In this document: positions 39,270-52,640 of the stretch, piece by piece
Layout: every line of letters begins with the position of its first letter
Numbering within the stretch: the stretch's first letter is position 1
DNA from: Epiperipatus broadwayi
Lineage: Eukaryota; Onychophora; Udeonychophora; Euonychophora; Peripatidae
Direction of reading: 5' to 3'
Assembly: GCA_028023455.1 (NCBI GenBank)
Contig: JAQFVV010006354.1
Coordinates: 62,001 to 126,000, forward strand
DNA: 64,000 bases
Notes under the pieces: model-generated
Told to the model about the DNA's origin: nothing
What the model saw: only the letters and a program-made list of their open reading frames with translations
The model's database searches: none
Position numbers and translations under genes: made by a program

Positions 39270-40660
39270 TGAAGGATAAAAAAATATGATTTTCTTTGCC
39301 ATTTAAATTGTCTTCTTATAAAATTGTATGTAAAAATAGTAATTTTTTTGCAAATAAGAAAATTTCTTGGAAAAAGGGTATTACTTTGAAAACTTTATTA
39401 AATAATACAACGGAAATTCTTGATTGAAAAACCATTTCTGGAGTAGTGTATATTATCTCATTTTTGTAAGAAAGTATATATATTTTAGAGCAGCTTTAGC
39501 TTAAATGAAAGAATAAAGGTATGTAAAAGCAGGGTTAGAAATAAATATATTTGTTCTGCTTTGTATATCCATGAAAAAAATACAGGCCACACTATTAATT
39601 TTGATGAAACTCTTTGAGAGAAATTCAATAGAAAGAAGAATCAAACAATCTTTATTATTAAACATTTATAATTCTGAAGCAGTTAACTTATTTAAAAGTT
39701 TTTTCAATATTAAGGGTGTATGGGAAGTATGTGAAATTGTGAGTAGTGTTTAGTTTAAATATGTTATTTTGTAGGTCTTTACACTTGAGGTCTGCTTGGT
39801 GCATGAAAACCATTGGTAATATTTTAGTTTATTTTTTTTGCTAGTCTGGTTGAGTTGTGAATTTGGAGTAATTTTAATTATTTGTTATATATATGATTTA
39901 ACTGTATCATCTTCAAGTAAAACAATTAGTCTATTGATTACTGTTATGTTCTTGTGATAAAATCAATTTTAATAATTTTTGAATATTCACAATTTATTTT
40001 CTTTGAGCCTTAGAATTAATTATAACCAGATCAGATTGGGTCTTAAAAGAGAAAGGCAAAAAAATATGCTGGTATTAGTACAACAAAACATATTTAATCT
40101 TGAGCAGAGTAAGTAATATGATTAATAATATATGTTAATTTATATCTGATTAAGGAATATGTGTTATTATGGAAAAATTGTTATTTAAGATTTCAAGCTA
40201 TCTCCTACACTATAATTAAATAGATATGCAGTTAATCATTTCCAAGACATAAAATCAATTACAATGTTCATTATGTATTGATAACATAATGGAATTTAAG
40301 GTGAATTAATGTACTTCGAATATGTTTGCCTTTGCATTAATGTAATGTGTGGTATAAGATATGGATTCTAATGTGATTGTAATGAGTAGGGAATCAGCAA
40401 ACCAAATTGGAAAAGTTAAAATAGAGACTTCTATTTAGGTCAGAAATGCATTTTCAGTAATATAATAGTTTTTTTTAAATTATTATTTTTATTATTATTA
40501 AAATATTGTCATTTTAATAGTCAAAAATAGGAATAAATAAAAAAAAATCAACTTTAAAAATAGCAAAAGTATATTAAATCTGCATTAATATTAATTCAAG
40601 TTTATTTTGGATTTTAAAATATTAGCAGAAAGTATAAAACAAAGTAGAAAATTTTTAACA

Positions 40661-42403
40661 ATGGGTGGAACACCGTGTGATTTATGCAACGGACTTATTT
40701 TTGGTAAGCAAGTAAGGATTAAATGCAATATATGTGATAAAAAATTTCATGTATCATGTTTAAAACTTACTGTGGCATTTCAGCATAAAAATGAAGAAGT
40801 AATGGATTGTTATATATGTGAAAAATGTAATAATAATTCAAATGTTGAAAACAAAACGGAGGTTTGTGAAACTACTTTAGTAGGACAAACATCATTGGAG
40901 AAAGATGATATTACTCTTGAAACTAGAGAAAATAAAATATCTGATCAACTCAAACAAGATATTGGATTTAATAGAAATAAGCAATCAACTATTAAACAAA
41001 AAAATAAAATAATTGATGAAGTTACACAAGATAATAATAATACTAATTGTAATAAAATATGTCAGTTTCGTTTTTCTGATATTAATAATGAACAATTGTC
41101 TATAACTTGCTCTGGAATTTGTTCTAGGAGATTTCATGGAAAATGTCTAAAATTAAATTCAGTAGACTTAAATATGCTTATATTGAATGACGTTAATTGT
41201 TATCAATGCCCTGATTGTAATGGAATAAATTCTGATTTGACTCAGTTAAAAGACAAGGTTACTTTTAATTATGATACACAAACTGATTTTAATATTATTG
41301 ATAATGAAGACAATATTACATCAAAAAATTCTTCAAATGATATATTTAATTTGGAGGAAGAAATAGTAGGAAATATTAATAATAGTGATTTTTGTAAGCG
41401 AATTTTGTTAAATTTCAAATTACTTTTATGTCATGTCATTACAATTGAACAAAAATTAGATAATTTATCTAAAGAAAATATATATTTAAAAGAAGCACTA
41501 ATAAATTTGACAGAACAAAAAGAACTTAATCATGTAAGAGCTGAAACTGATAAAACTGATACTAATATTATAAAAAGTATTGTTAAGCCAGGAATGAAAA
41601 CTGGTGACAAAAAAGTTAAAGAGAATAAACCTGAAATAATTAAAAATAAGGGACAATATAGTAAACAATTTGTCAATGATAAATCTATTAATAATAAAAC
41701 CTTTGTGGTTTCTGCTGACATAGATGAAAATTTTTATAATACTAATAAATTCAAAATGCATATTAATGAAAACAATAATACTCAAACCTGGGCTGATGTA
41801 GTGACATCAAGAGATAATGATAAGAGTATTAGTAATAAAAATGATACTAATAAAGCAAATAAAATTAAAAATATACAGAAAAATACTTCTGATACAGATA
41901 CTAAATTAATGTTACAGAATGCAGAAAGTAAAGATACTAATGATGGTTTTATTACAGTATCGTATAAAAAGAAATCTAATGGAAAGAAAGCAAATAAAAT
42001 AGCCGTAATGGGAATTCAAGAAAATCATAATATTTTGGCTGTAAAACCAAGAATAATTTTTGAAAAAATTTTTCTCACAAGAATTAATATAACAATGAAT
42101 GAGACAGATATTATTAATCATCTAACAGATAAACTTAAACCTTCAGTTGTTTGTCATAAAATACCATCTGAAAATAAAAAATATGCATCTTTTTACATTT
42201 CAGTAGATGAACAATATGCAGAACATATGGTAAACCCAGAGCTTTGTCCGTATGGATCTGTATTACTTCCTTTTTATGGAAGATTACATAAATTGAATTC
42301 ATTGAAAGAAATTGATATTACCAAAGAGGTGAATGACATACAAATTAGACATGATAAAATATTACCATCTGTACATTCTAAACAAATTATTATTAATGAA
42401 TAA
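40661..42403 (+). CDS. LINE ORF1 protein with two PHD-like zinc fingers, intact (580 aa)
   Basis: ORF1 proteins of this group bind element RNA and act with ORF2 during target-primed insertion. The ATG at 40661 (MGGTPCDLCNG) is the first in frame and gives 580 residues with no internal stop. Residues 6-53 form a Cys4-His-Cys3 pattern (C6, C9, C22, C25, H30, C33, C50, C53). A second, partly degenerate finger follows (ICSRRFHGKC ... CYQCPDC). The middle is Asn/Lys-rich and low complexity, with a TWADVV motif, and the C-terminal third may be an RRM-like fold. The stop overlaps the ORF2 ATG by 8 bases. Codon use is extremely AT-rich, like the surroundings. Confidence 0.82.
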   Translation: MGGTPCDLCNGLIFGKQVRIKCNICDKKFHVSCLKLTVAFQHKNEEVMDCYICEKCNNNSNVENKTEVCETTLVGQTSLEKDDITLETRENKISDQLKQDIGFNRNKQSTIKQKNKIIDEVTQDNNNTNCNKICQFRFSDINNEQLSITCSGICSRRFHGKCLKLNSVDLNMLILNDVNCYQCPDCNGINSDLTQLKDKVTFNYDTQTDFNIIDNEDNITSKNSSNDIFNLEEEIVGNINNSDFCKRILLNFKLLLCHVITIEQKLDNLSKENIYLKEALINLTEQKELNHVRAETDKTDTNIIKSIVKPGMKTGDKKVKENKPEIIKNKGQYSKQFVNDKSINNKTFVVSADIDENFYNTNKFKMHINENNNTQTWADVVTSRDNDKSISNKNDTNKANKIKNIQKNTSDTDTKLMLQNAESKDTNDGFITVSYKKKSNGKKANKIAVMGIQENHNILAVKPRIIFEKIFLTRINITMNETDIINHLTDKLKPSVVCHKIPSENKKYASFYISVDEQYAEHMVNPELCPYGSVLLPFYGRLHKLNSLKEIDITKEVNDIQIRHDKILPSVHSKQIIINE

Positions 42404-44880
42404 TAAACTATTAACTATTTACTTACAAAATGTAAGACCATTACGAACAAAGTTATGTAAGATTAAACATAAAATTTTAACCGAAGAATATGACATTATT
42501 TGTTTAACAGAGACATGGCTAAAGGAAGATATATATAATGAATATTTAATAGATGATAGATATAGTGTCTTTAGAAATGATAGACCAATATCCATTGCTA
42601 CAAGAGGTGGAGGTGTATTAGTTGCTTTTAAGAAATATATTAATTGTAAATGTATACATATTCCAGGTTTCCTATTTGATGCACTATGGATTGAAATTGA
42701 ATTAAATAATTCTAAATTATTATTGGGAAATATATATATTCCACTTAATGTTTTACAGAAATATTTAAAATCATGATTTGAAGCATTAGAGTCATTTCTA
42801 GTTTCATATGAACATAAAATATTAATTATGGGAGATTTAAACATTGCATATTATGGAAACAATGTTTACCAAAATAATAGCAAATTTAATGATTTGATGC
42901 AACTACTTAAATTTTTGAATTTAAAACAGATCAATGATGTATACAATAATAATGAATATACATTAGATTTAATAATGACAAATTATGAATTTATTCATAT
43001 ACAAAAATGTGAATACTCTTTAGTACCTGAAGATTATCATCATTTTGCACAAGAAATTGAATTGGTATTAAACATTAAAATAGCTAAATTTAAATTTTTA
43101 ACTAAAAAAAACTACGCAAAAGGAGATTATTTTGGTTTATATAAAGCAATTAAAGATATGAACTGGGAAGACGTTTATAACAATACAGATGCTTCAATAG
43201 CAGCAGAAAAATTTCAAAAATTATTTTTTGATGTAGTGAATAGATTTATTCCAATGAAACATATTAAATCAACTAAATATCCTAAATGGTTTTCAAACAA
43301 ACTTATAAAATGTATAAGGAGAAAGCGATATTTTTATAATTTATTCAAAAAATATACAGATAGAATGTTTTTAAATAACTTTAAAAATTAAAGATTTTTG
43401 ATAAGAAAATTGGAAAAACAAGATTTTTATTTATATATGAGAAATATACAAAATAACATTAGTAACAATCCAAGACAATTTTGGGATATAATGAAAGAAC
43501 ATCTTAAAGTTAGAAATAAAGAAACAACAGATATTAAGCCAGATGATTTTGTGAAATATTTCTCGTCACAAATGATTAATAATAATATAAATTCATATAG
43601 TTATAATTTTACTAATGATCTTATAAGTAATAATAATGTAATAAGTATGTCTAATCTGACTAAGGATGAGATTATAATGGCATCTAAATCTTTAAAAAAT
43701 AAAAGAAGTATTACACATGATGATATACCTATATTTATTTATAAAGGTTGTATTGAACTTTTAGCTCCTATTTTAGTACATATATTTAACTTGGCTCTAA
43801 AAACATCTATTTTTCCTGATTGTTGGAAAATTGCAAAAATATGTCCAATTTATAAATCTGAAAAAAATCAGACATATCTAATTTTAGACCTATCTCTTTG
43901 TTACCAATTTGTGGTAAAATTTTGGAAAAATCAATTTATAATAGGATTATACATCAATTAAAAAATATTATTCCTTCATTTATACATGGTTTTCTACCAG
44001 GAAGATCTATTGAAACAAATTTATTACACATATCACGTTATATCACAAGTTATTGATTCTCAAAGTCAACTTGATGTTAACTATTTTGACTTATCTAAAG
44101 CTTTTGATAAAGTAGATTTTATTAACAAAAGCAGATAATATTGGATTATCAATTAATCTTACAAAATTGTTAAAGTCTTTTCTTATTAATAGAAAGAATT
44201 ATATTTATATTAAAGGAGAATCTTCTTTTATGGTCACTTATGAATGTGGAATACCCCAAGGAAGTATTTTAAGTCCTATTCTTTTTGCCATTTATACTTC
44301 TGATTTGGCTTCTGTAATAACTGAGAAAATATATATTATGTTATGCAGATGATATTAAGATCTTTTTAGAGATTAGACATAAAAATGATCATAAAATATT
44401 GCAAAATTATATTAATAATTTTTGTGATTGGTGCCATATCAATAATATGCAAATAAATACAAAAAAAATGTAATTCAATGTTTTATACAAAGAAAACAAC
44501 AATTAGTAATAATCAATATAATGTTAATGGGAACAAAATTGCAAAAACATTTAAACAGTAAGATCTGGGTATCATCTTCACAAGTTATTATAAATTTAAT
44601 GAGCATATTCAAACAGTAGTTAATAAATTTCTTAAAATTATGGGCGTGATTTTGAGATCAAACCTTCAATTTACAATAGAGATATATAGATTACTATTTA
44701 ATACTTTAATTGTACCTTTTTTGCATTATGGTTTTATTATTTGGAACCCATACAATCAAACAAATATATGTAAAGTACAAAAAATACAAGATAAATATTT
44801 TAAATATATTTATAAAAATAAAATATATACTAAGAAATTAAATAATATGTATAATAAAAGACTATTGATGGACATGTAAT
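42396..44880 (+). pseudogene. LINE ORF2 (APE endonuclease and RT), broken
   Basis: The ATG at 42396 overlaps the ORF1 stop. The APE endonuclease reads YLQNVRPLRTK, CLTETWL and GGGVLVAF, then after an in-frame TGA at about 42774 MGDLNIAYYG and YTLDLIMTN. A second in-frame stop lies at 43389-43391. RT follows: SLKNKRSITHDDIPIFIYKG, KICPIYKSEKN, then shifted frames with RPISLLPICGKILEKS, FLPGRSIETNLL, YFDLSKAFDKVDF and CGIPQGSILSPILFAIYTSD. The palm YADD position near 44340 is frame-shifted. With at least two nonsense changes and several indels it is not functional, although ORF1 is intact. Confidence 0.82.
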
Positions 44881-45244
44881 TTTTATTTAAATTAATACAT
44901 GGAACTGTATACTTAGAATATGCAATCACAAGAATTGCAGTTAGGATTCCATCTTATAATTCTAGATGTCATGATTTGTTTATTTACCTATATTAAAACA
45001 TTCAATTAATTCACCATTGCATAGATTGTAACTAGAGTATAATCAAAAGTTTTCAGATATCGATATTTTTTCTTTAAAGTATAAATAATTTAAGGACAAA
45101 ATAAAAGCAATCTTACATTGACAATAATGTAAATAGTATTTTAAACATATCTGTATGTACTACTTTGTAATTTATAATACTGATATATATTACTTTGTAA
45201 ATACTTGTGGCCTTGTTTGAGCTGTTTATTTATGAATGAATTGA

Positions 45245-45370
<126 letters not shown>

Positions 45371-46097
45371 TTTGATTTTTATAATACACAGTACTGAATA
45401 ATTGAAGTAGAAGTTGGTGATTTTATGCATATTTCATTATGAATCAGGGTTTATACATGTATTATGTATAATTTTTTTTTACATATTGTCAATCTTTTTT
45501 TTTTTACCTTTAGTTTTTTTTTACTGCAAGTAGAGGTAAATATAAACTGTAATTAGCATGCATAGGCTATAACATTTTCTGATAAAGGCGGTCTTACTTT
45601 TTTTTAAATTTTGTTTTAATTATCAACTAATTCAAATTAACTTGAATTTTTTCTTCTCCAATTAATAACTAATAGCCAGTAGTCAACCAATATTCAATGA
45701 TTAGGTCAATTTTCTTCAGTGTTTTTTTTTATTGCATCATAAAAAGATTTTAATTTGTGAGTGGTCATGAAATAATTAATTTACCTATATTTTTACTATG
45801 AAATTTTGAAGAGAAATTATACTGAAATTAATTTATAATAAAATCATCTACATTTCATGGATTGTTTTTAATACAGTAAAATATTGACTGAGGGTTACAA
45901 ATATTGTATTGGTTTCAAGTATTCATTTTTATGTTTTTATTGATATTAACTTATTAAAGAATTTAGAGATAATAATTTGCAGAATGTCACTGAAATGTGA
46001 AATACTTTATTAACATTATTATTATTGTTATTATCATCAGCATCAGTTTTTGCAAATAATAAAAACTCATAATGTAAAATTAACTACTATATATTTA
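45371..46097. other. AT-rich spacer, no gene seen
   Basis: A short (ATT)n lies near 46015-46035. Nothing else was recognised. Confidence 0.5.
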
Positions 46098-46755
46098 TTA
46101 CATAATCATATAATTCTACCAAACTTATAGTGTTCAAGTTAATATGAAAAGGTTAAAATAAAACTAATAAGAAAATGCTAAAAGCACTGAGCCAACTTTC
46201 AGCAGAATGCTGTCAAAATTATAGTGCTGAATAGAACTGTGCCATTAAAAATATGCATATATAATGGCAAAGATCAAGATGTAAATCAGGAATAGTATCT
46301 AAATTAGGTGTTTTATATTTTTGATAATGGGATGTAAAACCATCTTTTCTTTTGATAGGATGAGGATTTCTTGCCATAGCTCAAGCCTCTTTATATTTTC
46401 TTTTCCTATCATTCTTTTTGACACATATTATTTTTATATTGGGAGGAAAAAGGGTATGTCTTATAGCCAGCTCATGATCAAAAAAGATTTTTATGTTCAA
46501 TTATCAAAAAAAATGGAACATCTAATTCACCTACAGTTTCTGATTTACATATTTGTCTTTGCCATTATATATGCATATTTTTAACCACACCATTTTATTC
46601 AGCACTATGATTCTGGCAGCAATCTGCTGAAAGCTGGCTCATTGATTGCTTTTAAGATATTCTTAGTAGTTTTATTTTACCTTTTCATATTAACTTGAAC
46701 AATATGAGTTTGGTAGAATTACATAATTGTATGAAAAGTGTTTGTACTATTGAGA
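46098..46755. mobile_element. Foldback element / palindromic MITE with about 240-bp arms
   Basis: The left arm, about 46098-46345, and the right arm, about 46500-46755, are reverse complements: ATTCTACCAAACT, TTAATATGAAAAGG, TTTCAGCAGA.TGCTG and AAAAATATGCATATATAATG all recur inverted. The spacer of about 150 bp has no coding signal. No target duplication was identified. Confidence 0.75.
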
Positions 46756-47284
46756 ATTACATAATGATATATAAATTCAACACCCATTTTACTTAATCTT
46801 TTTATTATTAAGGATGAGTGTATGCATCATTTTTAAGATTTTCATTTAATTATCCATATTTTAATTCGCAAATCAAAGCATAATAGGTATTCAAAAATAT
46901 TTTATTAGATTTTTATTAAAAAATTTTTTTATTGAAATAAAATGGATTTCTCCAAAATCTTTTTATATAAGTTATAATTAGTTTTTTTTTTCAATAAAAA
47001 AGAAAATTATGTTGTTTAAATTCTAATGACATTTTAAATATAAGTGGGGTTTTTTTTTGATTGATTTTTTTTTTTGTAAAAAATAGGAATATTTGGACAA
47101 AGGATTGTTTATTTTCTTTGACTTCCATTTTATTCAAATGAAATTTTTATTAAAAATAATTAGTGCAATAATTTTTATTAAAAATAATTGGTGAAGTCAT
47201 TTTTAATAAATAAATGTTGTGCATATATATTTATTAGTAAATACTGAAATGTAGTTATGAACAACTTTTTGCTAAAAATTTGAT
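46756..47284. other. AT-rich spacer, no gene seen
   Basis: Homopolymers and a duplicated TTTTTATTAAAAATAATT motif near 47143-47190. Confidence 0.5.
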
Positions 47285-47859
47285 GCTACTTTCTCATATG
47301 TCCTAGCCTTCCCATCGTTCATCCATTCTCCATTCCCCTTCCACTCCCTCCACATACCCCTCCATCTCGTTTCCCTTTCTTCCGTCCTCTTTTATTTCCC
47401 TCACCATACCTCCAACTCTTTCTTAAACTATAATCTTTTCTTAGTATATGTCCAATCCGTTTCTCTTCTCTCTTTGATACTTTCAATCAATCTTCTTCCT
47501 CATTACTCTTTTCAAACTCTTCATTTGTTTTTTATTCACCCAACTGTTTTTTCCATTTTTCTCCATATCCACATCTCAAAGCTTCCAGTCGTTTTTTAAT
47601 CTATTCTCAATGTCCATGTCTCACAACCATACATTAATACACTCCACACATAACCTTTAATTAATCTTTTCCTTAATTCTCTTTCCATTTTCCATAGGTC
47701 CACAAAATATCTTCTTTCTTTTTACAAATGTCACCTTTGCCAATGCTATTCTTCTTTTAACTTCATCACTTCTTCCATCCCACCAACCAACAACCCAAAT
47801 ATCTAAACCTTCACCTGCTGCACCATGTCATCATGATTCCAATTTGCAGTCTTTTTGCA

Positions 47860-50024
47860 TCCTCCCTATCCATAAACACTTAGTCTTTTCAATATTAATC
47901 TTCATTCCATATGCCATACATCCTTCTTCCAATTTATTCAACATATTCTGAAGTCCTTTCTTCCTCAGCAATAAGACCTATCATCGCAAATCTTATACAC
48001 TTTATTACTCTCCCTCCAACATTTGCTCCTCCACAGTCCAAATAATTATTTATCATATCTTCTAAATAAATATTAAACAACAGGTGACATACTCATCCTT
48101 GCCTACTCCCTTTCTATATTCACTTCATCCGTCTCATTACATCCAAATCTAACCTTATTCTTTGCCCATTATACATATTCCATATCAACGTTTTCTTTCC
48201 AGAATACTCCTTTATCTCTTAAGATACATCAGTTTATTCCAGCTTACTCTATCAAATGCCTTTTCTAAATCTACAAAACATATACCTTCCTTTTCTCTTT
48301 CCATATATCTTTCTGCAATTGTCCTAACAATACCAATAGCACTCTGCTTTTCCCTTTCCAAACCAAACTGTTCTTCAGCAATATAATAGTCAACCTTCCC
48401 ATAAATCCTTTGAGTTAAAATCCTCAATAACACCTTAGAAACATGAGACAATACACTTATTGTCCTATACTCTTCACATTTAACAGCTTTTTCTTTTTAG
48501 CATTGAATCACTATAGTTCTTAAAAATCTTCAGCCAAACCCACTATTATATATCAAATTGCAAAGTCCAACTATTTCCTTCATAGTAAATTCTCCCATTT
48601 CTCTCAAAATTCTATAGGTACTGCATCAAATCCAATAGCCTTACCATTCTTCATTTGTGCATTGCCTTTCTTACTTCATCTCAGTATGTCCATACCTCTA
48701 TCATCCATTGCAACATCTTCTTCATTTTCAAGTTCATAACTAATTAAATTATTTCCTCTACTAAACAGATACCGAATATATTCTTCCCATCTTTTAATAT
48801 ATCATTACTCGGTTAACCTTCTTCCATTCTTATCCCAATCTCACTTGCTACCCATGTCTTTTCTCCCAAGAAATACTTTGTATTCTATCAAATGCTAATC
48901 ATATCTTTTCATCTGTTGAAACCTTTCTATCTCTTTACATTCTTGCTCCAACCACTTTTCTTTTGCTAAATCTGTTTCTCTTCTTAATTCATTATTAAAT
49001 TTCCTATATTCCTTTTGCCCTTCCTCAGTATTTATATTCTTCCACCTTCTCCGCACTTCCATCTTTTCCAACATACCTTCAGTTATCCAAGGTCTTTTAG
49101 TTTTCTCACAATAATACCTATTTCATTTTTTGCTATTTTCAAGAATCCCTCTTTAATTCTATTCCAACACCATCAGAGCCATTAATATAGTTCCCATCCT
49201 GAACAATTCTTTTAAATTCACCCTCACATATTAAACCAAATTTTCCTTTTTCCATTTGTCTCAATTTATCCAAGTCCCATCTTGTGTATCTTTTCCTCTT
49301 TTAATCTTTTTAAACTTAACTTTAATTTAGCCATCACCAAATTATGATCCGAACTATATCAGCCCTGGCAAAGCATGTGAACCCTTAACACATTCTTATA
49401 TCTATTCTGAATCAGTATATAATCAATTTGATAACGTTCTTTGTTACCTGGACTTTCCATGTATACAATCTTCTAATATGATTTTTAAACAAGTATTTGA
49501 AATACAAACCCATTCTCTTTCAAAATTGTACAAGTCGCTACCCCTTTCATTTCTTTTCCCAATACCATAATTTCCAACAATTTTCTCTTCCCTACCTTTC
49601 CCCACAACAGCATTCCAATCCCCCAATAGCAATATACATGCATTTTTTCCTTCACATTGAATACTTCTTCTATCTTCCATACATTTCATCAATTTCACTA
49701 TCATCATGAGTACTAGTTGGCATATAAACTTGTACAATACCAAATCCCTAGGACTTGCATTTATTCTCTCACCATCAGTCTATCATTAATACCATCAACC
49801 TTTGCCACACTATTCCATATTTTCTTCCTCACAGCAATGCCAACTCCATTAATTGATCTATCACCACCTGAATAAAACAACTTTACATCTCCACTACTTA
49901 CTTCTCCACATCCCTCCCACCTCACTTCACTTAATCCCATTACATCAATATTATTCAAATTCAACTCTCTTTTCAAATTCTCCAATTTCCCACTTTTCCT
50001 CAAAGATCTAACATTCCACTCCAA
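47860..50024 (-). pseudogene. RTE-like ORF2: APE endonuclease and reverse transcriptase, broken
   Basis: Minus strand, N to C. APE at 49761-50024 reads MEWNVRSLRKSGKLENLKRE, GLSEVRWEGCGEV and GVGIAVRKKIWNSVA, continuing with LLGDWNAVVG at 49444-49743. RT at 48212-48451 reads HVSKVLLRIL, EEQFGLEREKQSAIGIVRTI and FVDLEKAFDRVSW (motif A). The downstream palm reads VKCIRF, then a damaged active-site codon block near 47976-47990 where FADD is expected (two to three bases missing), followed by LIAEEERT and GMKINIEKTK. Damage to the catalytic aspartates and several frameshifts make it inactive. Confidence 0.8.
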
Positions 50025-50029
50025 TTCTC

Positions 50030-50620
50030 AGTGTATCCCCTCTCAATGAATTATATTTATGAGGATTTCGCAGTTGACGACCTGAGTAGCCTCATGTCCA
50101 CTCCTGCCGGGCAAGACACCAAAGTTATTCTTAACTAAGGTCTCAACCAAACGTAATGATTTCTGTAGACATACTCATAATAAAAAAGGGAATTATAAGA
50201 AAAGTGGTTTCCGTTGCCTTCTTTGCCAGCAATAACCTCTATAATAGGCTTAGTGCACTACCAAATCCCATAAAATGAAAATCCAACTAGCTCCTCCTCA
50301 TCGTTGTCACCTCTAGTGATCTTCCGCTGACTTGGAAGAAATGCCGTTGCTGACCCAGCACCCAGCGGGGTGTTGACTTATTTAATGGCGGTCAACACTC
50401 GCCATTATACATCCACCGTCATAGGAATTGTGGCACTTTATAGAAGTAGACACGCCACTGTCTCCTTCACCACTTCCTGATAGTGAATGTTGTCCCATTG
50501 TCAGCGACTGCTTATTTACAGTACTCTGCTTATTCGCAGCTAACCTTCATATCTGAAGGCCATGCCCCTATCCGCAACCTGGGGACGCTCTGGGTGGCAT
50601 GGGACCCATGCCTTATTCCC
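50030..50620 (-). other. 5' UTR of the RTE-like LINE
   Basis: A non-coding segment with markedly higher GC than the window. It contains GGGATTTGGTAGTGCACTAA, CAACACCCCGCTGGGTGCTG and GGGACCCATGCCACCCAGAG-type blocks when read on either strand, and ends at (TA)n at about 50627-50636. Similar GC-rich leaders precede RTE-like ORFs in other invertebrates. Confidence 0.55.
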
Positions 50621-51099
50621 AGACATATATATATACACTTAAGAATAGATGTCTTTTTTTAAGTTTATTGACTTTTTATCTTTGACTTTAAGATAAAAAC
50701 ATTATGTTTTTTTTTTTTTCTGTTACCTAATATTACCAGAAGTGTAAGGTATGTTTTTTTTGAAACAATATGAATGATCATATATATTAACTTTTTGAAA
50801 CGTGTTTACAATCATAACAGACAAAACTAAATTATGGGCCTTATTTTCAGGAAGCGTTAAAATCTCCAACCAAAACAGTAATTGTCAACCAAAGACGAAC
50901 TATGCTAAGAATCATTTGATTATGAATCCAGACTTATTTCGTGATAACCTTTTCTTTAGATATTTACAACTGTACATCATTTTCAAATAAAAGGAGATGG
51001 CATAAATTAGAAATTGGACTAATGAGTCATTTCATTTAAAAAGTGGATGTGTACTTTACTATAAAGGCACAAATATTGGGAGCACATATGGAATGTGAT

Positions 51100-52640
51100 T
51101 AATTATGAATAAAAAATAAAAGAACAAAAATGTGGAAATTGATTGTATATCAAAGAGAATAGCAAGATTAGTTTTAAAAATAATGGAATGTGATAATTCA
51201 AGTTTATGCACCAACAAGTTTAATTATGATGAAGAAGTAGAAGATATAGATGTACTAATTTATTTTTATCAAACTAAACAACACTATAATTATTATTGGA
51301 GTCTTTAATGCTAGAATTAATAACTAATTTAAAGTTTAATGTGATAATAGAAGTGAGACAGTACAGACTGTGGAGTACATAGAAAAAACTATATTATGTA
51401 TTCTTTTTTTTCCAGAAAAATGCTAAATAAAAATGGATATGAAAGCATCCGAATGGAGGTAAAGCAACATAGCATTAAATTTTGACTAAAATAAATTATG
51501 TATTTCAAGTTAGACACATTAAGTGATAATCAATTAGTGAGATATAAGATATGTGCTAATGCAAATCTAGAGAGACAAAAACTATTAAGAAAAATGGTTT
51601 TAGCCATTAATATCATTAATCTTCAGAAACACCATAATGAATTTAAATTATAACATGCAAATCATTTTAAAATAGTAGGCAATTTTGAAAATGATTCATA
51701 TTTGAATAAAATCAATATGGAAATAACTGATAACACTATTAAGAATTGCAACAAATATAGCTGGTATAAAAAAGCAACAATGTACTAGTAAAATGTATAT
51801 TGAAACAAAAGAATGTATGTAGCAAAGAAAGAAATATAAAAATGTATGAAAATAATTCACTAAAAAGAAGGAAATATAGAGTTTTTTAAAATGTGAAAAA
51901 GAATTAATAATGGTATAAAAAATATAATTATGAATTGGAAAAAAAGCTATAAAAGAAAGCAAAAGTTTCAAAATTGTAAAACATACTGATATTAGTAGGA
52001 AAACTATTTATACAATAAAATGATGATACTAAAAAGAGAGATAAATATCAAGAAATTTATGGAAAAGTTCTATAAAGAATTATGTATAATAAAGAACAAA
52101 AACTGGAAATTATCCTCTACTGATATCACATTTTCTGAATTACCCTGCATTTTAAATGAAGTGAGACATGCAGTTAAATTTAAGTAGAAGAAAAAACAAC
52201 TAGGAAATGTTGGAATCATAAATCAATATCTTGAAAGAAACTGGTGAAGAAGTAGAAAAATTGTTGACAAAGTTATATACTAAAGATCTAAATGATAAAG
52301 TTATACCAGATATTACAACAATGTACTATTAATTTTGATTCTTAAGAAAGTTGTTAAGATATTAAAAATCAGAAACTTATCAGTTCTGTGTAAATTTTTT
52401 ACCAGTCTTTTTATAGTTTGTCTAGGATATTGTCTATTCTAGAGAATATTAAAATGCAACAATAATGATTAGATTACATAATATTAATGAGAAGATTAAC
52501 ATTGAGAAGGGCATATGACAGGGTGATTCCACAACTTTTAAAACTTTTACAGCAGTTTTATAAGAAGTATTTGTGGATTAAAATGCTTTTATTGAGTGTG
52601 CACTAAAAAGAAATAAAATAATTGTTTCTTCAACAAGAAT
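51100..52640 (+). pseudogene. Strongly decayed LINE ORF2, plus strand
   Basis: Scattered motifs in shifting frames: an APE piece at about 51190-51330 (QVYAPTS-like, then IIIGVFNARI) and an RT piece at about 52480-52660 with IEKGI.QGDSTTFKTFTAVL, the RT motif B region of RTE-like LINEs. No open frame exceeds a few dozen codons. Its assignment rests on motif order only. Confidence 0.55.

Larger units (their letters stand above)
38350..39890. mobile_element. PLE family 3, head-to-head inverted pair
   Basis: Arms at about 38350-39045 (minus sense) and about 39105-39890 (plus sense) are reverse complements, sharing AGATTAAATAATTCTAGT at the centre and a GTCTGGTTGA(G/A)TTGTGAATTT(A/G)G block near the ends. 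Each holds the C-terminal part of a PLE with a GIY-YIG nuclease: 38519-38746 minus, and 39571-39753 plus in broken form. An (AAT)n run at 39222-39268 occurs only in the right arm. Confidence 0.75.
47285..50620 (-). mobile_element. RTE-like LINE, nearly full length, mutated
   Basis: The minus-strand LINE runs from a GC-richer 5' UTR (50030-50620) through APE (49440-50024) and RT (about 47860-48450) to the 3' region ending near 47285. This block is C/T-rich on the plus strand and visibly less AT-rich than its neighbours, marking it as a more recent arrival. Total length of about 3.3 kb suits an RTE-type element. Confidence 0.8.
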
